DNA of 64,000 nucleotides from assembly GCA_013400115.1 (NCBI GenBank), contig VXBP01008210.1:94079-158078 (forward strand), in the 5' to 3' direction. Shown piece by piece: positions 1-59,521 of this stretch. Numbering within the stretch: position 1 is the stretch's first letter; every line of letters begins with the position of its first letter. The position numbers were made by a program, and so were the translations under genes. Under the pieces are notes generated by a model. It was not told the DNA's origin. It saw only the letters and a program-made list of their open reading frames with translations, and made no database searches. Origin of the DNA: Rhinopomastus cyanomelas (lineage: Eukaryota; Chordata; Aves; Bucerotiformes; Rhinopomastidae).

Positions 1-372
1 GACTAAACCTGTCCAGACACACTGGGAAACACAACACTGTCTGCAGGTACTCAGAGGCTGGGCCATTTGGGGTGCCTTCACCCCCACAATGGATCAGAGG
101 GGAAGGTGGCCAAGGACATCGGCAGAACCAGCGCACGCAGGGGCTTCAGTTCTGAGACACTGGAGATTTCTGTGCATTTCCAAAGCTCTGGATGCAAGAG
201 GCTGAGCTGCAGCGACGGCAGCTGGAGCGTCAACACAACGGGATGAACCTCATTTGGGATAAAAAAGCAAAGTTCAGTGAGCAGCTGGTTTGACTCCCAA
301 ACGCTCCTGCCATCGCTGCAGTTACAACCAACAACAGCACCGAGTTGTGCTTCTCGAAACGGGGTCTGGGTT

Positions 373-399
373 ACCACCACCACCACCACCACCACCACC
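373..399. repeat. CCA trinucleotide microsatellite
   Basis: About nine consecutive ACC units. They produce poly-Thr, poly-Pro and poly-Val open frames that are not genes. Confidence 0.95.
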
Positions 400-2239
400 C
401 AGTTGCTGGGGAGGTTTTATAAAGAGGGAAGGGCAAAAAGAAAACAAACCCAACAAAATCAGAGACTATGGACTGTCTCAGCAACAACTCCTCCCCCTCA
501 GGCAGAAACACAGGAGGTTTTAAGGCAGCCTGCAGCAGCCTGTGCTCCTGTTCCTTCTGGCCTTTGGTCTGAATAAGAAATTCAGGCGCAGGGCCCTGTC
601 CTACGTTACAAACTGTGCCCTGGCAAGTCCACAGAGCAGCTCAAAACAACTTCCAGGAAACTCTTTTGCAAGGTTGCAACCTCTGATCCCGGAGCCGCGA
701 TCGCCGGTTTTGGAAGGGCCGTGCAATGTGCTCTGCAGGGAGAAGATGTTTAGTCAGGCAGACCCTCTGCCCGCTTCACGAGGACATTGCACCTTCCCTT
801 GACAAGCCAATCACAAAGGGTTGAGTAGCCCTAACCTCTGCTTTTCAAGCAGGGGACATCCAACGCAAACTGGACGCTAAGCGATCCTGCCTGGGCCTGA
901 TCAGTTGGGAACGTTTCCACATCACACCCAAAGAAGCGTTTCTCTGGTGCTTTGCCTCATTTTTAAATGGAACCTCTTAAGAAATGGAACCTTTGCCTCA
1001 GCTCATCTACAGGAACAACATTTAGTGAGGAAAAACCACCCTAAAACATCGTGACAAATGCAAAGCAGCACCGGTTTTCCTGCTGTGGATGGGGAGGATA
1101 GCAGGGGTCCCGCAGCCTGCTCTCAGGGACCCTTTTACCCTGCTTGTGCCAGAGGGATGGGACCACCCCAGGGCAAGTTATTGAGTAACAGAGGGAGGAG
1201 AGCGGCTGGGCACAGCCTGCTCCTATCACAGGAGGCATCTCCAGCATTCAAGGACAGAGTAAACACTCCACCTGAAACGCTGGAGGGGCAGGGAAACGCA
1301 GATGAGAGTGAGGAAAGCGACTAGGAGACACGTATCAGCCCAGTTGCCATCTACTGGGGGAAGAACACCCCGTTGTCACAAACGTGGGCTGTAGTGTTTG
1401 CTTACGAGGAGGGGAAGATTCCAACAGCTCAGCCCATTTCACTTCAGCCTCAGGCTCTTCTGCAGGACAAAGCAAGCTCCAAGAAACAGGCATCCCCTAA
1501 GCCCACCATGCTGCAGCTACACAGCCGACCCTGCGTCGTCCTGGCCCAAAGAGTTCTCACATACGTCCGGGCGCAGAGGTTTTGATCCCGATACACCAGC
1601 GTGGTTTGAAAGCACAGAGAGGAGCCCAAGGTGCTCAGCTGAGGTCTGCAGCTGACCTGACCGCTCCCCGGGGTGTCTGGCTTAGGGGCCTCGCTCCGAA
1701 AGGCAGGACAGGTCACCTCCAGTCTCGTTGCGGACACACACACACGCACACACCCCCATTCACACTCCCTCAAGCCTCTGGCTTGCTCTGTAACATCAAC
1801 CTGACACTTATTTACAGCTTAACTCCGAGAAATCTGTGCAATTTTCAGCCGACCGAGCTCCCGACGCATCCTATGTGGCATTTGCAGCCTCTGCTTCACA
1901 TTTAAACGTTGAATGTCTTTTTCAACCAACAAAACCGATGAGAAAAAAGGTAGCAGCATTTCTGAAAGGATGAAGGTTTATAACAACATCTTGAAAATAA
2001 GAAAAACCACCCAAAAACGAGAAAGGAAAAGGTACCATTAGCCCATTCCGGAGCCACGACTGGAGGGCCTGAAGAGAGAAGCCTAGTGTTTGGGTGCCAC
2101 AAAAGGGAGGTCTCCTTTTTGTGTGCGGGTTGGATCTGAAAAGGATAAAGAGCACCTGAAACATGAACAGTCCTTGTCGAGCGTGTGCGCTTGTTGCTCT
2201 CGGTCGTGATCCTGGCAGCAGAGCGAAACTCGCTCGCTT

Positions 2240-2385
2240 GGTTTTCTTCTCTTTTTTTTTTTTTTTTTTCCTCTCTTGTTTTTTTTTTAAATTTTTTTTT
2301 CCTTTTTGAATTTTTTTCTTCCTTTTCTCCTGTTTTTTTGTTTTGTTTTTAAATTTGTTTGTTTTCCTCTTTTTTTTTTTTGGCA
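2240..2385. repeat. T-rich low-complexity tract in SETD1B 3' UTR
   Basis: Successive T-runs broken by C and G, including one of about 20 T near 2251-2270, give a poly-Lys open frame on the minus strand that is not a gene. Confidence 0.9.
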
Positions 2386-2457
2386 AAAGTGCAACCACAC
2401 CTGGTTACCACAGTTTTGACATGGCCGAAGGTGCAAGTGTGACGAGAAACCTCGAGC

Positions 2458-51681
<49,224 letters not shown>

Positions 51682-51803
51682 CGCGCTCGGCGGCCGATCG
51701 TCTCCGGGCGGCGAAAGGCGAGCTCCGCTCTCACATGGGGCCGGTTACCGGCGCGGGCTGCCCGCCAGGCTCCTGCCTCCCGTTTTCGCGAGCCACCACA
51801 TAT

Positions 51804-51850
51804 TGTGTGTGTGTGTGTGTGAGTGTGTGTGTGTGTGAGTGTGTGTGTGT
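51804..51850. repeat. GT/GAGT dinucleotide-type microsatellite
   Basis: Three GT runs are separated by GAGT. It would be a CA repeat in the SETD1B 5' UTR, about 125 bases upstream of the start codon. Confidence 0.93.
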
Positions 51851-52130
51851 GCTCGCTGCTGGCGGCGGCGGCGGCGGCCTCCCACAATACACCGCTGCGA
51901 GCGAGCGAGCGAACGAGCGAACGCCCCAACCGCCCTCCGCCGCCTGCACATTCACGGCGGCCGCTCCGCGCAGCCCGGGGCCCGCGGCCGCCGACACCGG
52001 GAGCCGCCGCATAGAGCCGCCGCCGGCGATGGGGAAGAAGGGAGGGGGAAGAGGGATTTATTATTTTTTTTTTAATTCCTTTATTAACCTCCCCGNNNNN
52101 NNNNNNNACCCTCCCCGCCCCGGGTTTAAC

Positions 52131-52163
52131 GGCGGGCGGGGGGGTGGTGCGGGGGGCGGAGGG
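52131..52163 (+). other. Potential G-quadruplex next to assembly gap
   Basis: Five closely spaced runs of three or more G (gggcgggggggtgg, ggggggcgga, gggtgag) occur within 35 bases, directly right of the N gap. Confidence 0.6.
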
Positions 52164-52408
52164 TGAGTGGAATCTGCCCGCTGCATTTACCTTAACGCAA
52201 AGTGTTTCTAAACAAGATGGATCTATAGGTGGGACAAGTTGGATTGAATTTTTTATTTTTCTAGGGGGAAGACTTCGGTGAGCGGAGCGGGGGAGCCCTG
52301 CTGCGGCGCGGAGGGAGGGGGAAGGCGACAAGGTTGGGGTGGCGGGGGGGTCGCCGCCGTTCAACGACACGGAGAGGGGAGGGAGGCGGCGGAGCAGCAG
52401 TTTTGCTT

Positions 52409-52665
52409 ATTAAAGGTCCGGTGCCGGCGGCAGCCAATCAGCAGGGAGCTTCCATTTTGTTTTAGGTATTAAAAGGCCGCTTGGCGCGGTCCCGCCGCCG
52501 CTCGCCGGGGCGCGGAGCCGGGCGGAGCGCGGACGCTCATGGCGGGGCTGCGGCGGCTCCTCCGGGCTCGGGCCGCGGGCGGGCAATTGGCTGGTTAAAG
52601 GCAGCGGGGCGGCCGCAGCCAATGGGCGAGCGGCTTCCATGGGGCTTTTTGAGTTATTAGACGGC
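52409..52665. repeat. Diverged duplicate promoter modules
   Basis: Module A (about 52409-52480) and module B (about 52594-52665) share, in the same order and spacing, ttaaagg, a GC-rich spacer, gcagccaat, gcttccat and a final tatta/ttatta followed by ggccg or gacggcg. The start-to-start distance is about 185 bases. Confidence 0.65.
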
Positions 52666-52699
52666 GGTGTAAAAACATCCTTCAGCAGAGAGCTCAGCA

Positions 52700-54480
52700 G
52701 AGGCCAAGAGACCAGGGCAGCCATATTTATATGCTGGGGTGTTTTTTTTTTTTCTCCTTTCCTGCAATGGAGCGAAATGGCCAACTGGGCTTTTCCTTTG
52801 TTCCTAAAACTTGGGGGAATCCGCCATGTGAATCCACTACCAACCGGCCACTTTTGCGGGGAAGCGTTCGGGGTGGTGGTCATGTCTTGGCACCATGGTA
52901 AAGGACTCACTGAAGAAGGAAGATTTTAAAACTAAAACCAAAAACAAACAAACAAAAAAAAATCCCCAAACCAAACTTTAACCTAAAAAACAAAAAAGCG
53001 GATTTTCTCTTTTTGGTTTTTTTTCTCTCCCTTATGATTCGGGATCCATCTTTGTCTTGTGTAACTAGGTCATGGCACACCCTAAGTCAGCAGTTAACAA
53101 TTCCGAATGCCAAAGAAAGAGAGAAAAAAACCTAAATACATTTTCTTTTTTCTTTTTTTTGTTGTTGTTTTGGGGGTTTTTCAGCTTTATACAGCTCTCT
53201 GATGACCGAACAATAAATTTAAGGGAGTATTTCCTGTATAAAACACTCGATTCCTGGCCATTTTTATTAACTCCTTTGGTGCTTATAAGGTAAATGTTTT
53301 AACTCTAGGCATAGGACTAGTGAATTCTGGCAAAAAGAGGCAGTTTTACTATGATAAGCTTCTTTCTTTCTTTTCCTCTCACGTTGTAAGTACCCGATCC
53401 ATTCTGTCCTTGCTAAGTGTAGTTTTCATGTTAATGTTACTGAAGTGGTCCTTATTGCTAAGCCTTCATTTGCATGTCTTTCTGTTTCTTTGTCTGTTTA
53501 ATCTAAACCAGTTTATGCTTTTCGAGATATTTTACTTACAAAGCAAAATATCTGGCTACCTCGCTAAGATACTGAGCTAAGAGATGCTTTAAGAGAGTTG
53601 CTTTCAGCCAGTCAGTGTTAAATCAGGTGTTTTCACCCTAACGTGTGCAGCTTCAATCTATTTAGGAGAATATTTTTAGTGTCGGTGTGCTCTGTGGAAA
53701 AACACTGAACGTCCTTTTTATGTACAGAGCAGATCTGCCACAGGAAGGTAGAGTTAAGCCTCGAGTCGAGGAGTCCTTGCTGCGTATGGTCGGTCAACAT
53801 AGCTGGACAACTTTTTGCCTGGCTTTTTTTTTTCCTCCCTTTTTTTTTTCATTTTTCTTTTTGGTGATGCTAGACCACTGCCATAGAACAACCTTATAAC
53901 AAGATCCGCTTTGACTTGCAAACTTACACGAGAGAAGTGGTGAATACAGATCATATATATATATTTATAGCCGTTATTTTAAAAAAGAGTTAACAACTTC
54001 ACCTTCAGAGCTGCTTTCAACTATGGTGCGCGGGTAAGTAAACCCCTTTTGCCCTTGCAGAGAAACATATAGACCAGGCCTGTGCGGCTAACGTTTAGTG
54101 TCCTGGGCGGAAAGATCCTAATGGTCGTCAGGAAAAGCCGTGGCGATCTCCTTCTCCTCAGATACATCTAAGAGAGTGTCTGGAAGGTCTATTTTTCAGG
54201 GAGGGGTTTCTCTTTCTGCACAAAGCGCTTCGTCGTCCGCAGCCCTGGTGCATTTTGAATCCATTGCAGGCGTTACGTGGCTGGTAAATTGAACGTGGCA
54301 AAAACCAAATCTGCCTGGGAACAGTAAGATGGTAACAGAGGTCGATATATATATATAAAAAAAAAAGGCGGTGATGGTGGTAGTAGGGATCCCTTAACAT
54401 GTTTTCTCCGTCTAATGACAAAAGCTCGACCGAAAAAGAGAAGGCAACAAGATGGGGAAGGTGGGGGTGTTTTTCAAGAC
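52700..54480. other. AT-rich stretch between the two CpG blocks
   Basis: Contains T- and A-runs and a TA repeat at 53952-53963. No coding region or known repeat is recognised. A short ATG followed by a good donor at 54023-54038 is noted but not supported as an exon. Confidence 0.55.
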
Positions 54481-54489
54481 GGTGAGTCT

Positions 54490-55710
54490 TAATGGCGGCT
54501 GTCTCACTAAAAAGCACTGTAAAATCCTTCATACCGAGAGGCAGTGACTTGGAGGAGAGAGGAGGGGGGGAACAGGTCTGGTAAAGTAAATCCAAAATGA
54601 GGGAGTTTCCTTCCAAGTGAGGGACCCTTTGCAGCCTGAGTGTTACAGTTGGAGAGCCGTGACGCAGTTGATAATTCACAGCAGTTGTGCTTTAGTGCAG
54701 CCACCCAGCCCACGAAATGGCCTCCCCGCCGAAGTCTGGTGGGTTTATTATGTGAAAGCCTGCGGAAGCACCGTGTCCCAGGCGCCGGGAGGGACGGCTG
54801 GCAGCGGGCAGGGCGCTCCCGGTCGCGCTCCATGTTGTGTGAGTGTAGCCGCCATCATGGCTTCTCCTTCGGCGCCGCGTTCTCCTCAGGGCTGGGGCGG
54901 CGGCGAGCTGGGCTCTCCCCTCCGCGTCCTGTTCACTGCAGGCAAATGGCCCTTTTTTTTGTGGGTCTTTTTTTTTTTTCCTTTCTCCCCTTTACCCGCC
55001 TCCCCCCTTCCCCCACTGCTGTGTGAGGGGGTTATGGAAGGCGAAGCTGAGGAGGGAGCAGGGCGCCTGGTGGCTTTTTCTCCCCGCGACTGCCTCGCAC
55101 AAGATGGCGGCGGCGGGGAGCGCCCTGCAGCAGCAGGAGGTAGCGCTGCGGGCGGCGGGGCTGGCCATGCTCCAGCCCGACCAGGGTGAGGGAGGAGGAG
55201 GGGTGAGGAGTGCGGGGAGGGAAAGGACAAAGGCAGCTCGTAGAATGGCGGCGAAGCCTTGGGTGACTATAAATAACGCCGCCCGCCCCTCGCCTGCTTC
55301 CCTTCCCCCAGCCGCAGCCTCCCTTCCCCCTAACCGCAGCCTCCTGCTCTTTATAAATACCGAGATAAAAGTACCCTGATGCGGGGGGGAGGAACGGAAC
55401 TGACAAGAGGGTCCCCCCGACCCCTAAAAGCTATCCCCAAACCCCAGGCAGCTGTGGGGGGACGAGGGGCGATGCCAGGCAAATGAGCCGCTGGAGAAGC
55501 AGGGCGGTGGCGCCGGGCTNTTTGCTTCTCCTGCCCCTCCTGGGTTTTTCCACACCACCACCAGCTCCCCCCCCCCCCCCCCATCTCCGCCATCGCTCCG
55601 CCGGGGCCGCCGCTGCCCTCCCTCCCTGCCTCCCCTCCCTGCCTCCTCCCTGCCGGCCGGCCCGCAGCAGCGCTGAGCCGTGCTGCAGTGGGAGCCGCCA
55701 TGGCTGCCTC
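54490..55710 (+). promoter_or_regulatory. Second CpG-rich block with clustered YY1-like motifs
   Basis: ATGGCGGC cores occur at 54491 (aatggcggct), 54848-54855 (inverted), 55101-55111 (aagatggcggc, the full YY1 consensus), 55244-55252, and 55694-55701 (inverted). The GC content and the possible first exon at 55104 suggest a promoter firing to the right. A C-run near 55567-55582 and an N at 55520 show sequencing difficulty. Confidence 0.55.
55104..55185 (+). CDS. Possible first coding exon of an unidentified divergent gene
   Basis: An ATG overlaps a YY1 consensus and opens MAAAGSALQQQEVALRAAGL followed by AMLQPDQ, then a strong donor CCAGG|GTGAGG in phase 1. The composition resembles a short N-terminal helix. 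I do not recognise the protein. In mammals the neighbours upstream of SETD1B are a non-coding RNA and RHOF, and this does not match RHOF as I know it. It could equally be 5' UTR of a non-coding transcript. Confidence 0.35.
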
Positions 55711-58700
55711 AGTGCTACATGTGCCTTTTTTCCCCCATCTTTTCTTTTTTTTTGCCTTTCTGTGGTTTTTTTTTCCTTCCCCAGCAGATTTTTTTTTTTT
55801 CCCTGCAGCTCGCTCTGGGTTGGAGGCGTTGGGGGTTATTTCGGAGCTTCCCAAAGCCTCGCTGTTGCTCTGCGGGGAGTTGGCACCTTGTGCTTCACTG
55901 CAGAACCCACGTTAGGGGAGCTAGGGAAGCCTGGCTTGAGCCAACCACTTCAGAGGGCAGGACAGGGAGGAAAAAGGCAAACAGAGGTAGAGAGAGGTGG
56001 CCTCCCTGGTCAGGCTAGACCTGCGGACCCTGTGGGAGGGAGAAGGTAAGTGGCTGCTTGGCAGAAGCTGCCTGCGGGAGCGGCATGTGCCGGGCAGGGT
56101 GCGCCCAGTTCCTGCGGCTCAGGACCAGCCGCTCCGAGGGTTTGTAAAACCTGTGCTGTGGTATGTGCCGAGGCTCAGGGGTGTCTTTGTTGATTTCTCT
56201 TTTTTTTTTTTTAAATCTCTTTTTCTCCTGCGAAGGAGCAAGGGTGCTGCGATGAAGGAGACACCGCAGCCTTGCACCTTTTGGAACGATTCGAGGGCTT
56301 ATGCTCATCTCTCCCATGTCTTGGTTTCCTCCCCCCACCCCTTCTTGCTCCTCACCGGGTCAGGCTCTGTCGAGAACAAGCGACAAACCGTCCGCACAAA
56401 ACATAACACGTTTCCATGGAGGGGAAGGAAAAAAAAAAAGACAGAAGTATGTCTCTGCACTGCCAGGCTGGCTTTCAAATGCTACCCCTGCGCCCTGCTC
56501 TCAGGGCTGCGGCGTTCAGAGCCATGGCAGAGCCTCTGCTCAGTCCTGCGAGACCCGTCTTGTCCGGCCAAAGCGTCGTGAAGCGCCTGGCCCTTGCTCG
56601 TGCCAGTGCTGCAACCAGCCTTCCTGGTTTACATTTGCTCTAAGTAATAATCTGCTGGTAAACTTGGAAGAAGGGGTGACGTTATTCTTAGCTAAACACC
56701 ATTAAAATGCTCCTCTGCTGTTTCTCAGTAGAGGTGAAGAGCATTTTTAGCTTCCTGGAAATGGCCGAAAGAGGCGACGTGTAGATCAAAGTGCGGCGCA
56801 GATCTGTTCTTGCTTTTGCAGGGTTTTTTTTTTTTTGAACTGTAATGAAAACGTTTCTGCAGCTTGCATCATAATGAGTTAAGTCAGCACATGAAGTGAC
56901 TGGGAAAAAAAAGAGCAGATTTAAACAGCATCGGCGATTAACTTTCCTGGGATTTAACACTGGTGTTTCAATAGATACTTGGATATGAGTAATACCTGCA
57001 TTTCAGCCTTAACATTGATCTTGTTTTACCCTGAAGCAAACCAGCTCTGCCTTGACATATGGGCTTTGAAACGATTCCGCCAGACCATAATACTGTGGGA
57101 GCTCAGACAGCTTTGTCTGTACTTGCACCTCTCTGCGCGTTTTTTCCAGGACTATGATCTTTGTCTGCAATTAATCATTGTTCAGGACGGCCGTTCCCGA
57201 TGGTAGAATCCATGAACTGCTCCAGCTGGGAGAGGTCCTCACGCGTGTGCCTGGTGCTGCGTACGTGCGAACCAGGGCCAGAAATTGCTGGGGCAGCAGG
57301 CGTCGTACAGCGAGCCCGCCGTGCGGACCCAGTGAATTGTGTGGGTCCTCAGCACTTCTGGAAATTGTTTTTGTAAGTCTGAGCTGAAAAATTTCTTTCT
57401 GCCTTTTTTTTTTTAGAGTTTCTAAATGACTAATGTTCAATGTAGTTTAAAAGTCACCGAGGCAGTTGAGACTGGTTGCACTCTCAGAGTGGGTGGTTTC
57501 ATGGCTGAACCTCGTATCTGAAAAGCTAAATGTTCTGGTACAGCGTGTTTAAATCCCAGAAAGGTCAAACCAGACTCTCATACTTGAGTTAGATTGACCC
57601 TGGTTTGCTGTGTAGAGAAAGAAAGAGACCTTTCAGGGGAAAGGGGGAAAACAAGAAAAGATGATTTTTTTTTTCCCTCTGTGGTGACTCTGTGCACATT
57701 CTTGAAGCAGAGGGGGTTTGTTCTTGCCCACAGTGTCACTCCCCTGCGTTGTTGTTGAGTGGAAAACTCTTACACTAATGATTTCCCTGCCTGTTATCAG
57801 TAAGAAGTGATTTAATTTCTTGGGCAAAGTGTTGCAACAAGAGCGAATTAGATTGAAAAAGCACAGTGAAATCGAAAACTATGCAGCTGTTGTGCCAGAC
57901 AACGATATTGACTGTTTACGATGTTTTGGTTTAGATTGGCTCGTACACAGAATCCTTTCTATCGAAAGTTTTCATGCCACAATCCACTGCTTGTGCAAGG
58001 AAACTAGATGAGTAGATGATAAAGGACAAAAGAGACTTGGGTTCATCTGACTTGGCTTCCTGTGTTATGCAGGTCATAAGATTTTTGTGAACTTGCGGCT
58101 TTTTCTCACTTGAAAGATTTTAACTGCAGCGTTACCTGCATCTTACATCAGGTTTCCATTTTCAAATGGTCTGTGAGAGACAGTAAAATGAGAGTGAGTC
58201 AGTTGTTTCCATCAAAGTCTGCCTGACAGACTAGAAATCAAAATACCTTTTTGAACCTGTCTAGTTCCTGCTTTCAGTTTCTGGATGGTGCTGTATCTTG
58301 GTCTGCTTCACGGAGGAATGCTCCACCACGAGATTTCCATCCTGGTGTAGCTGTGTACAGGCTGATCAACTGAGCATTCTGCAGCCCCCTCACAGACTTG
58401 TAGAGCTCCCCCTCGGGTCCATCTGTACTAATCCTGTAATCGTTCCTGTCGCGGTCCTCTGTGAACACTCTGGCTTTTCACCATTTTGATCTGGGCAGAC
58501 GGGGACAGAGCAATCAGCAGTGATCATACCGGAGCCACCAGCCCTCCTGGCCAAGATGCCTCTGTTAAGCTTCCAGGGATTACAGCCAGCCCATGCTCAG
58601 CTGGTTTCTCAGCATGGCTCCTAAAATACTCTCAGATCTGCTTCTTCCTGGTATGGCCTCCCCGTCCTGCTGGTTTGTGCTCTTTGTTCTGCATGTATGG

Positions 58701-59468
58701 CTTTACTGTATGTGGCCCTCTTGAGAAAGGACAGGTCCTTAGGCAGCAGTGACGCTAGCAGTGGCTTTCTTTTTTGTCTATAGCCCCTTCTGCCTCTGTT
58801 GATTGTCACTAACAGACTGGATAGGTAATGATTTTGTATTTTCTTCCAGATAAACAACTGCTTCTGACTCCGCTGTAGGAGTTTCCTGGTCCTGGGTGTG
58901 TGCACACCTCAGCTGTGTCAATATTGTGTCAGGAGGAGGTCTGATGTGCACCATCCTCTTGCCACACCCCAGTTTCATGGGAAGAAAGCCCAGTTGAGGA
59001 GCTGGGAGGGAGCCAGGAGGCACACTGCAGTGTTTCCCTGGTGGCTGTAGCACTCCTATTAAGTAACGCAGGGCCTGAAACAGATAGTTGCAAGAGCCAT
59101 GAAAGAAAAGAGGGCAGCTCTAGGATGCAGTGGTTACAGCTGCATTTTGAAACCGTCCTGTGACGTGGATTTTAATCCATTCACATCTACCTTCGTGTTC
59201 ATATGTTCTCCAGCTCATAATGTCATAAATGCTTTACAGGGGTTGAAGTATGGGAGCTAGAGAAAGATCTGCTAGGGCTGTGACCGTTTACCGTGCAACC
59301 TTGCAGTTTCTTGAAACAGCTTCTGTGTCAGCAATTAAACTCCTTGAGCTTTGTCTCCCATGGATTTGTGTCCTGTGACAAGAGTCTTCCTTGCCCGGTC
59401 TGGCAGAGTGAGTGGTAATGTGCTGGCTGGGAGCTCCATGGGGACCAGGCAGGCAGCAGCACTGCCCA

Positions 59469-59521
59469 GTGATGATCTTAAAGGTCTTTTCCAAGCTAAT
59501 CGAGTCTACGATTCTGTGATT
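59469..59521 (+). mobile_element. CR1 3' tail remnant
   Basis: A short old remnant: gatgatcttaaaggtctttt through tacgattctgtgattgg. It is the only CR1 I see to the right of the SETD1B promoter. Confidence 0.7.

Larger units (their letters stand above)
1..2457 (-). other. SETD1B 3' UTR and downstream flank
   Basis: No coding exon is recognised on either strand. Directly after the stop, 2240-2385 is T-rich on the plus strand, so the transcript would carry a long A-rich tract. I see no exact AATAAA on the minus strand; TATAAA variants occur at 1976-1981 and 416-421, so the polyadenylation site is unresolved. Other content is a CCA trinucleotide run and a short CA repeat near 1737-1753. Confidence 0.6.
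51682..52700 (-). promoter_or_regulatory. SETD1B promoter and 5' UTR CpG island
   Basis: Dense CpG sequence begins just upstream of the SETD1B ATG. It includes a GT/GAGT repeat (51804-51850), a GGC run (51859-51880), a gagc/gaac tetranucleotide run (51897-51922) and a 12-N gap (52096-52107) flanked by G-rich sequence. CCAAT boxes lie at 52434 and 52619 (plus strand) and an inverted one near 52585. The transcription start cannot be placed exactly. Confidence 0.75.

Noticed and set aside
1922..2398. Lysine-rich 158-codon frame
   Set aside because: It is the translation of the T-rich tract in the 3' UTR.
54023..54038. ATG GTG CGC GG followed by GTAAGT as a first exon
   Set aside because: Only eleven coding bases, no supporting downstream exon, and the surroundings are AT-rich.
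55690..55915. Kozak-like ATG at 55700 opening a 75-codon frame
   Set aside because: The frame runs into poly-T-derived Phe/Pro sequence without any family resemblance. The CCATGG is palindromic and gives an equally good start on the other strand.
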